Program-made: the position numbers and the translations under genes
Assembly: GCA_013812005.1 (NCBI GenBank)
Contig: JACCUE010000134.1
Location: forward strand, 1-6,435
Length of the DNA stretch: 6,435 nucleotides
Direction: 5' to 3'
Origin: Thermoleophilaceae bacterium
Lineage (GTDB): Bacteria; Actinomycetota; Thermoleophilia; Solirubrobacterales; Thermoleophilaceae
Shown here: positions 1 through 5,093 of the stretch, in pieces
How the letters are laid out: every line of letters begins with the position of its first letter
Numbering within the stretch: the first letter of the stretch is position 1
Notes under the pieces: generated by a model
Database searches by the model: none
Told to the model about the DNA's origin: nothing
The model's input: the letters and a program-made list of their open reading frames with translations, nothing else

Positions 1-85
1 GCTGGCGCTCGACCGTGGCGAGCACGGCACGGTCGCCTTGGTCGAGCTGCCGCTGCGAGTCGAGGGTGAGTCGGCGGAGTCGTGA
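1..85 (+). CDS. 3' end of an unidentified gene (C-terminal 27 residues)
   Basis: An open frame runs from the window edge (codons begin at base 2) to TGA at 83-85 and encodes a C-terminal tail that includes the string DRGEHGTVALVELPL. The codons have G or C at almost every third position, as in the neighbouring genes, which supports real coding sequence. The stop overlaps the GTG start of the next gene in a GTGA motif, so the two are probably co-transcribed and translationally coupled. The partner being a CpaB/RcpC-like protein suggests a Flp/Tad pilus gene, but that is inference from context. Too little of the protein is visible to name a family. Confidence 0.55.
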   Translation, partial: LALDRGEHGTVALVELPLRVEGESAES

Positions 86-816
86 CGGCGCGGGCACGAC
101 GCAGGCGTGCCTTCCTCTTCCTGTCGCTGGCCCTGGCGTGCGGGGGTCTGGCGGCCTCTGAGGTCAGCAGCCGGATGAGGGAAGTGGAGGCATCGGTCGG
201 CGGGCTGGTGCCGGTGCTCACCGCCGCCCGCGACGTGCCCGCGGGAGAGGAGCTACGACGAGCGGATGTCGCGGTGCGCGAGCTACCCGAGCGCTTCGCT
301 CCTCCGGACGCCCTGGTGACCGCCCAGGAGGCAACGGGACTACCAGTGGCAACGCCACTGGTGAAGGGCAGCTACGTGACTGCGGCCGTTTTCGGTCCGG
401 CCGCCGGCGGAGAGGCTGGGGCGCGTGGCCCCGCCCCCCTGCGCCGAGGCGAGAGGGCCGTCGAGGTGTCCGTGGCCGGAGGCGACGTACTGGCCGGCTC
501 GGCTCCCGGCGCCCGGGTCGACGTGCTCATCTCGACCGACGCGCGCGAGGGCCCGGGACGCACGCTGCTCGCGCTTGAGGACGTGGAGCTGCTGGACCTG
601 CGCGCCGGGGCGGGGGCCGGCGCCGGCGTCGCTGGGATCGAGGCCGAGGGGGCGGGTGCGACCGCCTCCGGGACGGCCACCCTGCGTGTGACCCTGCGCC
701 AGGCGGTCTACCTCACCGCTGCCCAGAACTTCGCTCGCGAGGTGCGCCTGCTGCCCCGACCGCCGGGTGATCGCCGGCGTGCGGGCCGGGCGGAGGTGCC
801 GGCGGATGGGCTGTAG
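82..816 (+). CDS. cpaB: CpaB/RcpC-like Flp pilus assembly protein (SAF domain)
   Basis: 244 residues. Arg-rich residues 4-9 precede a short hydrophobic segment (about 10-25), which fits a membrane anchor or export signal. Residues about 43-104 form a SAF domain, recognisable from VLTAARDVPAGEEL, the later GLPVATPLVKGSYV and spacing typical of CpaB. Residues about 121-226 match the RcpC/CpaB-type domain (RAVEVSV, GARVDVL, then ATLRVTLRQAVYL), interrupted by a Gly/Ala-rich insert near 173-196. In known systems CpaB/RcpC is a periplasmic or cell-surface assembly component of Flp/Tad pili; its exact role in a monoderm is unclear. The GTG start is chosen because it overlaps the upstream stop (GTGA) and keeps the hydrophobic segment; the next ATG, at residue 32, would delete it. 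Two adjacent TAG stops end the gene (814-819). Residues 16-20 (LALAC) also fit a lipobox. The family assignment is firm; the pilus role is by family. Confidence 0.85.
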   Translation: MTARARRRRAFLFLSLALACGGLAASEVSSRMREVEASVGGLVPVLTAARDVPAGEELRRADVAVRELPERFAPPDALVTAQEATGLPVATPLVKGSYVTAAVFGPAAGGEAGARGPAPLRRGERAVEVSVAGGDVLAGSAPGARVDVLISTDAREGPGRTLLALEDVELLDLRAGAGAGAGVAGIEAEGAGATASGTATLRVTLRQAVYLTAAQNFAREVRLLPRPPGDRRRAGRAEVPADGL

Positions 817-854
817 TAGGGGGCCGGGAACTCGAGCGCGCCCGTTCAGGGATA

Positions 855-871
855 GGGCGGAGGAGGCGCCC
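855..871. terminator. Possible small hairpin between convergent cpaB-like and rpiA genes
   Basis: GGGCG at 855-859 pairs with CGCCC at 867-871 around a 7-base loop. It sits in the 77-base gap between two convergent genes, where a bidirectional terminator would be expected. The stem has only five pairs and there is no T tract on either side, so support is weak. Confidence 0.25.
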
Positions 872-893
872 AGTCAACCCTCGGGGTGCTCCG

Positions 894-1583
894 TCAGCCC
901 GCGACCAGGACGTCGACGCCGCCCTCCGGCGTGCCCAGCAGCGCCCGCTCCGTCACCCCTATGAACAGTCCGTGTTCGACCACGCCGGGCACCCTCCCGA
1001 GTGCCACGTCCAGCTCATCCACGTCCACATCCGCAGGCAGCGGGCAGTCGAGGATGAAGTGCCCCTCGTCGGTCACGAACGGCGCGCCGTCCTCCTCGCG
1101 CAGCTCGGGCTCGGGCAGCAGGGCCGCCACTCGATGCCTGGTGTCCGGCCAGGCGAACTGCACGACCTCCACCGGCAGCCGGAAGCCCTCGCCGAGGCGC
1201 TCCACCCGCTTCGAGCTCTCGGCCACCACCACGAACCGCCGTGCGGCGGCCACCACGATCTTCTCGCGCAGCAGAGCGCCCCCGCCACCCTTGATCAGCC
1301 GCAGCTCGGAATCCACCTCGTCCGCTCCGTCCAGAGCCAGGTCGAGCTCGACAGAGCCGTCCAGCTCCAAGAGCTCGATGCCGGCTTCGGTGACGCGCGC
1401 CTCGGTCCGATCGGAGGCCACCGCGGCCCGCAGCTCCGGGCCCTCGGGCCAGCGCTCGCGGATCAGCTCGACCAGGCGCCACACGGCACGTCCCGACCCG
1501 AGCCCGATCGCCATCCCGGGCTCGATCAGCTCGACCGCGGCCTGGGCGGCCGCTTCGCGGGCGGGGGAGGGGGCCTCGCTCAT
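894..1583 (-). CDS. rpiA: Ribose-5-phosphate isomerase A
   Basis: 229 residues, a normal length for RpiA. The enzyme interconverts ribose 5-phosphate and ribulose 5-phosphate in the non-oxidative pentose phosphate pathway, in the cytoplasm. Visible signatures are the loop GLGSGRAV (27-34), LDGADEVD (84-91) and KGGGGALLREK (98-108). Asp85, Asp88, Lys98 and Glu107 match E. coli Asp81, Asp84, Lys94 and Glu103 with a constant offset of four, so the active site is intact. The sugar-phosphate loop reads GSGRA instead of the more familiar GTGST. The ATG at 1581-1583 is chosen because family homology starts within about ten residues of it; the frame stays open further upstream, but that extension runs across the lon promoter and into lon and looks unlike protein. 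GAGG lies about 11 bases before the ATG. The gene is divergent from lon and convergent with the cpaB-like gene. No convincing promoter of its own was found. Confidence 0.95.
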   Translation of the reverse strand: MSEAPSPAREAAAQAAVELIEPGMAIGLGSGRAVWRLVELIRERWPEGPELRAAVASDRTEARVTEAGIELLELDGSVELDLALDGADEVDSELRLIKGGGGALLREKIVVAAARRFVVVAESSKRVERLGEGFRLPVEVVQFAWPDTRHRVAALLPEPELREEDGAPFVTDEGHFILDCPLPADVDVDELDVALGRVPGVVEHGLFIGVTERALLGTPEGGVDVLVAG

Positions 1584-1621
1584 GGTCGCCGTAGCCTCGC
1601 ACGTCTCCCGGCGCGTACACC

Positions 1622-1649
1622 TTGAGACGGCCTCCGGGTCGGCTACAAT
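1622..1649 (+). promoter_or_regulatory. Sigma-70-type promoter of lon
   Basis: TTGAGA at 1622-1627 (five of six matches to TTGACA) and TACAAT at 1644-1649 (five of six to TATAAT) are separated by 16 bases. The region is the AT-richest part of an otherwise GC-rich gap, and the predicted start near 1656 gives a leader of about 30 bases before the lon ATG. This is the clearest promoter in the window and suggests housekeeping sigma-factor transcription. Confidence 0.7.
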
Positions 1650-1650
1650 G

Positions 1651-1665
1651 CTTACAACAAGTAAG
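1651..1665. promoter_or_regulatory. Inverted repeat over the predicted lon transcription start (operator candidate)
   Basis: CTTAC (1651-1655) and GTAAG (1661-1665) form a perfect inverted repeat around AACAA, immediately after the -10 box. A repressor bound here would block the lon promoter. GTAAG is followed by TAA, giving a short tandem GTAAGTAA. It matches neither the HspR site (HAIR, CTTGAGT-N7-ACTCAAG) nor CIRCE. The regulator is unknown, and five-base arms can occur by chance. Confidence 0.4.
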
Positions 1666-1671
1666 TAACTG

Positions 1672-1681
1672 AGGAAGAGAG
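1672..1681 (+). promoter_or_regulatory. Ribosome binding site of lon
   Basis: The purine run AGGAAGAGAG ends five bases before the ATG at 1687, with the AGGA core about 11 bases upstream. It supports that ATG as the lon start. Confidence 0.6.
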
Positions 1682-1686
1682 ACGCC

Positions 1687-3981
1687 ATGGAAAGCCTTCT
1701 GCTGGTACCGGTCGACGATTCGGTCGTATTCCCCAACATGACCGTGACCCTCACGATCGAGGTGGGCGACGCGGAACGCGTGATCGTCGTTCCCCGTAAG
1801 GACGATGCGTTTGCCGGCGTGGGCACCGTGGCCGAGGTGGCCGAGCGCGTGCGCCTTCCCGGCGGCGGCCGTGCCGTGGCCCTGAGCGGATTGCACCGCG
1901 GCATCGCGGGCGCCGCCCACACCGATGCCGCCGGCGAGCTGCGCGTCGAGGTGACACCTCACCCTGATGACGTGCCGGTGGACGGTCGCACCCGCGACCT
2001 CGAGCGCGAGTACCGCGCGGTGGTGGAGGAGCTGCTCGAGCTGCGCGGAGACGACGGCCGGATCGCCGCCTTCGTGCGCTCGATCTCCGAGCCGGGCACG
2101 CTGGCCGACACGTCCGGCTACTCGCCCGACCTCACCTATGAGCAGAAGGTGGACCTGCTCGAGACCCTCGACGTCACCGAGCGCCTGGAAAAGGCCCTCG
2201 CCCTCCAGAAGGAGCGCGTGGCCGAGCTGCAGGTGCGCCGGCGCATCCGCGAGGACGTGCAGAGCGGCGCCGAGAAGCAGCAGCGCGAGTACTTCCTGCG
2301 CAAGCAGATGGAGTCGATCCGCAAGGAGCTCGACGAGGACGACGCCTCGGTGGCCGAGGAGTACCGCAGCAAGATCGACGCGGCCGGCATGCCGGACGAG
2401 GTGCGCGAGCAGGCCGAGAAGGAGCTGGACCGCTTCGAGCGCATGGGCGAGCAGTCGGGCGAGAGCTCGATGATTCGCACCTACCTCGACTGGCTGATCT
2501 CCGTGCCGTGGTCGGAGCGGTCCGAGGAGACCCTCGACCCCGTCGGCGCGCGCGAGGTGCTCGACGCCGACCACGCCGGGCTCGAGGACGTGAAGGACCG
2601 CATCGTCGAGCACATCGGCGTGATGAAGCTGCGCCGCGACCGGGGCATCGAGCAGGATAAGCGTTCCGGAGCAATCCTGACGCTGATCGGCCCTCCCGGC
2701 ACCGGCAAGACCTCGATCGGCGAGTCGATCGCCCGGGCCACCGGCCGCGAGTTCGTGCGCATGTCGCTGGGCGGCGTTCGCGACGAGGCCGAGATCCGCG
2801 GGCACCGGCGCACCTACATCGGCGCCCTCCCGGGCCGGCTGGTGCGCGCCCTGCGCGACGCGGAGACGATGAACCCCGTGATCATGCTCGACGAGGTCGA
2901 CAAGGTCGGCGCCGACTGGCGCGGCGACCCGTCGTCGGCGCTGCTAGAGGTGCTCGACCCGGCGCAGAACCACTCGTTCCGCGACCACTACCTGGACGTC
3001 GAGCTGGACCTCTCACAGGTGTTGTTCATCGCCACCGCCAACGTGGCGGAGACGATCCCGGCGCCGCTGCTCGACCGCATGGAGGTGGTCCGTTTCGACG
3101 GCTACACCACCGCGGAGAAGGTGGCGATCGCGCGCGACTACCTGTGGCCTCGCCAGCGTGCGCGCAACGGGCTCCGCGAGGAGGAGGTGACCGTCGCCGA
3201 CGACGTGCTGAGATCGCTCGTGACCGAGTACACGCGTGAGGCCGGCGTACGCTCGCTGGAGCGCGAGCTGGGCACGATCCTGCGCAAGACCGCGACGAAG
3301 ATCGCCGCGGACGAGTCGCAGGCCCCGGTGGCGGTGACCACGAAGACGGTGCGCGACGCGCTCGGGCGCCAGCGTCACTTCCAGGAGGCGGCCGAGCGTA
3401 CGGCGGTGCCGGGCGTGGCCACGGGCCTCGCGTACACGCCGGTGGGCGGCGACGTGCTGTTCATCGAGGCGACCTCGATGCGGGGCGGTGGCTCGGAAGG
3501 CGGCTCGCTGGTGCTCACCGGTCAGCTGGGCGACGTGATGAAGGAGTCGGCGCGCATCGCCCTCTCCTATGTGCGCGGCCACGCCGACCGGGTGGGCGCC
3601 GACGAGGACGCCTTCGACGGACGGGAGTTCCACGTGCACGTGCCTGCGGGAGCGATCCCCAAGGACGGACCCAGCGCCGGAGTCACGATGACCACCGCGC
3701 TGGCCTCACTGCTGTCGGGGCGGCCGGTCAGGCACACGGTGGGGATGACCGGCGAGGTCACGCTCCAGGGCCGGGTGCTGCCGATCGGCGGTCTCAAGCA
3801 GAAGGTGCTCGCCGCGCACGCGGCCGGGCTCACGGACGTGATCATCCCCGAGCGCAACCGCGGTGACCTCGACGAGGTGCCCGAGGAGGTGCGTGAGCTG
3901 ATGACCTTCCATCCGGTCATGACGATCGACGAGGTGCTCGACTTGGCGCTGGAGCCCGCGCCTACGACGGCGATCGCCTGA
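1687..3981 (+). CDS. lon: ATP-dependent Lon protease (LonA type)
   Basis: 764 residues, soluble, probably hexameric. Lon unfolds and degrades misfolded and selected regulatory proteins using ATP. Domains in order: N-terminal substrate-binding domain (about 1-120, with VVFPNM at 13-18); helical and coiled-coil region (about 120-260, including QQREYFLRKQMESIRKEL); AAA+ ATPase with Walker A GPPGTGKT (335-342) and Walker B VIMLDE (398-403), followed by the DPAQNHSFRDHYL segment; and the S16 protease domain with PKDGPSAG (658-665). The catalytic dyad is Ser663 and Lys706, spaced 43 apart exactly as Ser679/Lys722 in E. coli. All catalytic motifs are intact. The N-domain is about 20 residues shorter than in E. 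coli: TLTIEV (21-26) runs almost straight into RVIVVPRK (31-38), where a helix normally intervenes. The gene has its own promoter and a likely hairpin terminator, so it is probably monocistronic. Lon is often heat-shock induced, but no HspR or CIRCE site was seen. Confidence 0.98.
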   Translation: MESLLLVPVDDSVVFPNMTVTLTIEVGDAERVIVVPRKDDAFAGVGTVAEVAERVRLPGGGRAVALSGLHRGIAGAAHTDAAGELRVEVTPHPDDVPVDGRTRDLEREYRAVVEELLELRGDDGRIAAFVRSISEPGTLADTSGYSPDLTYEQKVDLLETLDVTERLEKALALQKERVAELQVRRRIREDVQSGAEKQQREYFLRKQMESIRKELDEDDASVAEEYRSKIDAAGMPDEVREQAEKELDRFERMGEQSGESSMIRTYLDWLISVPWSERSEETLDPVGAREVLDADHAGLEDVKDRIVEHIGVMKLRRDRGIEQDKRSGAILTLIGPPGTGKTSIGESIARATGREFVRMSLGGVRDEAEIRGHRRTYIGALPGRLVRALRDAETMNPVIMLDEVDKVGADWRGDPSSALLEVLDPAQNHSFRDHYLDVELDLSQVLFIATANVAETIPAPLLDRMEVVRFDGYTTAEKVAIARDYLWPRQRARNGLREEEVTVADDVLRSLVTEYTREAGVRSLERELGTILRKTATKIAADESQAPVAVTTKTVRDALGRQRHFQEAAERTAVPGVATGLAYTPVGGDVLFIEATSMRGGGSEGGSLVLTGQLGDVMKESARIALSYVRGHADRVGADEDAFDGREFHVHVPAGAIPKDGPSAGVTMTTALASLLSGRPVRHTVGMTGEVTLQGRVLPIGGLKQKVLAAHAAGLTDVIIPERNRGDLDEVPEEVRELMTFHPVMTIDEVLDLALEPAPTTAIA

Positions 3982-4023
3982 GAAGGTGGTGAGCTTGGCC
4001 GGGCATGAGTGAGCTGGTTCGTC

Positions 4024-4046
4024 GGCGCTAATCGGAGATTTGCGCC
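4024..4046 (+). terminator. Stem-loop downstream of lon, first of two
   Basis: GGCGC-T-AAT (4024-4032) pairs with ATT-T-GCGCC (4038-4046) around a 5-base loop, giving eight pairs with one T-T mismatch. It starts 42 bases after the lon stop. There is no T tract, but hairpins without a U tail are common at actinobacterial gene ends. Termination is inferred from position only. Confidence 0.4.
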
Positions 4047-4051
4047 CCGGT

Positions 4052-4073
4052 GACGGCGGCGTTCGCTGCCGTC
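4052..4073 (+). terminator. Stem-loop downstream of lon, second of two
   Basis: GACGGCGGC (4052-4060) pairs with GCTGCCGTC (4065-4073) around the tetraloop GTTC, nine pairs including one G-T wobble. It lies five bases after the previous stem-loop and 16 bases before the next gene. It could end lon transcription or be part of the leader of the next gene; no U tract is present. Confidence 0.4.
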
Positions 4074-4088
4074 GCCCCGACGCGGCGC

Positions 4089-4094
4089 TATGGT
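4089..4094 (+). promoter_or_regulatory. Possible -10 box (TATGGT) for a leaderless start of the repeat-protein gene
   Basis: TATGGT fits the TANNNT pattern of actinobacterial -10 boxes. A GTG in the frame of the downstream gene lies seven bases after it (4102-4104), where transcription would begin. Neither this GTG nor the ATG at 4090 has a Shine-Dalgarno sequence, which a leaderless mRNA would explain. No good -35 box is visible at 17-18 bases, so this remains a hypothesis. Confidence 0.25.
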
Positions 4095-4863
4095 CGATGC
4101 CGTGGGAGTCGCACGTGTCGCCAGGGGTGCCGTTCTGCTCATCGCCGCCGGAGTCGCTGTCGCGCGGGTGGCGCGCCGGCGCGGGGGCGGGCTCGGTCAC
4201 GCCGAGCTGATGCCGGGCCGGCCACCGGAGCCCGCGGCCGAGCCGGCCGCCGTCGTGGGACCGACGCTTGTCGAGGAGGGTGCCGCTGTTGAGGGCTTCG
4301 GTGGGGTGGAGCTGCCGGTCGAGCCGTTGCCTGAGGCGGAGCTCCCGGTCGAGCCGTCGCCTGAGGTGGAGCCCCCAGTCGAGCCGCCGCCGGTGGAGGA
4401 GCTGCCGGTGAAGCCGCCGCCTATGGAGGAACTGGTGGCCGAGCCGTCGGCTCGGGTGGACCTCCCGATCGAGCCGTCGCCTGAGGTGGAGCTCCCGGTC
4501 GAACGGCCGCCTATTGAGGAGCCTCCGGTCGAACGGCCGCCTATTGAGGAGCCCCCGATCGAGCCGCCGCCCATCGAAGACTCGCCCGTGGAGGAGCCGT
4601 CCGTGGAGGAGCCGTCCGTGGAGGAGTCCACTGTCGAGTTGCCTTCGGTGGAGGAGCCCACGGTTGAGCCGCCACCAGCCGATGAGGCCACGGACGACGA
4701 CCTGGTGACGCAGCCGCCGGGGGCCCAACAGCCCCGACCGAGCGTCACGGACATCGTCGACGACCTGCTCGCCCCCTACCGCGACAGGGATGCGCGGATC
4801 GAGGACGCGACCGTGGTCGACGACCCCTCCGCCGGCGATCGGGACCCTCGGACGGGCACCTGA
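4090..4863 (+). CDS. Membrane-anchored Pro/Glu/Val decapeptide-repeat protein, function unknown
   Basis: 257 residues; no family recognised. A hydrophobic segment (about residues 12-25, ending in VARVARRRGGG) looks like a single N-terminal membrane anchor or uncleaved signal. Residues 74-193 are twelve head-to-tail ten-residue repeats around E-L/P-P-V-E-P-x-P-x-E/V, strongly acidic and proline-rich, so probably extended and unfolded. After an acidic stretch (DEATDDD), the tail SVTDIVDDLLAPYRDRDARI (about 217-236) has a normal composition and could be a small helical binding segment. The repeats leave long open frames on other frames and the opposite strand; this frame is preferred because its third positions are mostly G or C and it supplies a sensible membrane segment. 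The first ATG is given as the start, but GTG at 4102 is an equal candidate and neither has a ribosome binding site. Surface spacer, wall-spanning rod or cytoplasmic scaffold are all possible. The Rpf-type gene lies downstream, with its own riboswitch between them. Confidence 0.7.
   Translation: MVDAVGVARVARGAVLLIAAGVAVARVARRRGGGLGHAELMPGRPPEPAAEPAAVVGPTLVEEGAAVEGFGGVELPVEPLPEAELPVEPSPEVEPPVEPPPVEELPVKPPPMEELVAEPSARVDLPIEPSPEVELPVERPPIEEPPVERPPIEEPPIEPPPIEDSPVEEPSVEEPSVEESTVELPSVEEPTVEPPPADEATDDDLVTQPPGAQQPRPSVTDIVDDLLAPYRDRDARIEDATVVDDPSAGDRDPRTGT
4309..4668 (+). repeat. Twelve tandem 30-base coding repeats (decapeptide units)
   Basis: Twelve consecutive 30-base units encode variants such as ELPVEPSPEV, ELPVERPPIE, EPPIEPPPIE and DSPVEEPSVE. 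Units 7 and 8 (4489-4518 and 4519-4548) are nearly identical at the DNA level, and a perfect 15-base tandem lies at 4591-4605 and 4606-4620, both signs of recent unit duplication. The last three units shift to a five-residue rhythm (VEEPS). The period is always a multiple of three, so unit gain or loss keeps the frame. Confidence 0.85.
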
Positions 4864-4942
4864 GAGATCCGGTCGGGCGACTCCGGCCGCGCGATCTGCT
4901 TTCATACTCCACTGCTTATTGAACCAGCCGAGTCTCCGTCGC

Positions 4943-5074
4943 CCTGAGCGCCGGGGAACGGGGGACCCATCGGGATCGGAAGTGCTTTCCGGTCCCCGGG
5001 GCGAATCGCCGCCTGCATTGCGGCGTAGCGCACTTTCCAGCGCGAGCCCGTCAGCTCACCCCGTAGGCATCAGG
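4943..5074 (+). ncRNA. Cyclic di-AMP riboswitch (ydaO/yuaA class)
   Basis: The leader carries the conserved parts of the ydaO class in order: GCCGGGGAACGGGGGACCCA near 4949-4968, GGGGCGAATCGCCGC near 4998-5012, and the 3' signature CCGTCAGCTCACCCCGTAGGC near 5048-5068. Visible pairings are a closing helix CCTGA (4943-4947) with TCAGG (5070-5074), an inner helix GGAAGTGC (4978-4985) with GCACTTTCC (5030-5038, one bulge), and a hairpin CGCCGC (5007-5012) with GCGGCG (5020-5025). This class binds c-di-AMP and usually turns its gene off. It is known in actinobacteria upstream of cell-wall hydrolases, including Rpf genes of Streptomyces, which matches the gene that follows. The aptamer ends three bases before the ribosome binding site. 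The 5' boundary is set by the closing helix and could extend slightly. Confidence 0.93.
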
Positions 5075-5077
5075 AAA

Positions 5078-5083
5078 GAGGAG
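5078..5083 (+). promoter_or_regulatory. Ribosome binding site of the Rpf-type gene, abutting the riboswitch
   Basis: GAGGAG lies 10 bases before the GTG at 5094. It starts three bases after the closing helix of the riboswitch, so folding of the aptamer could affect ribosome access directly. It also fixes the GTG at 5094 as the start. Confidence 0.75.
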
Positions 5084-5093
5084 TCCAAAGTCC

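Noticed and set aside
29..70. TadE-like motif (RGxxTVELxxLLP) in the partial upstream gene
   Set aside because: The resemblance in DRGEHGTVALVELPL is loose and lies at the C-terminal end, whereas the TadE motif is N-terminal.
1621..1641. HspR-associated inverted repeat (HAIR) at the lon promoter
   Set aside because: CTTGAG is present, but the position expected to hold ACTCAAG reads CGGGTCG, so only one half-site exists.
886..1668. Plus-strand open frames opposite rpiA
   Set aside because: Ser/Arg/Pro-rich translations without family features lie antisense to a well-conserved RpiA.
1584..1922. Longer rpiA start upstream of the ATG at 1583
   Set aside because: The extension would overlap the lon promoter and coding start, and RpiA homology begins right after the shorter start.
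1015..2805. 596-residue open frame on the minus strand across rpiA and lon
   Set aside because: It lies antisense to lon and in another frame of rpiA, both of which have intact catalytic motifs. Long antisense frames are expected in very GC-rich DNA.
4309..4668. CRISPR-like array
   Set aside because: The repeats are head-to-tail 30-base coding units without unique spacers and translate to a regular decapeptide.
4197..4754. 185-residue Ser/Gly/Thr-rich minus-strand frame in the repeat region
   Set aside because: A by-product of the 30-base period, which keeps several frames open. It has no membrane or domain signal, and the plus-strand frame has better third-position GC.
3706..4905. 399-residue open frame on the minus strand covering the lon 3' end and the repeat region
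   Set aside because: The Arg/Leu/His-rich repeats mirror the plus-strand 30-base units, and the frame runs antisense through the conserved Lon protease domain.
4901..4920. Promoter for the riboswitch transcript around CATACT (4903-4908)
   Set aside because: CATACT is a passable -10 box at a sensible distance from the aptamer, but no matching -35 box was found 16-18 bases upstream.
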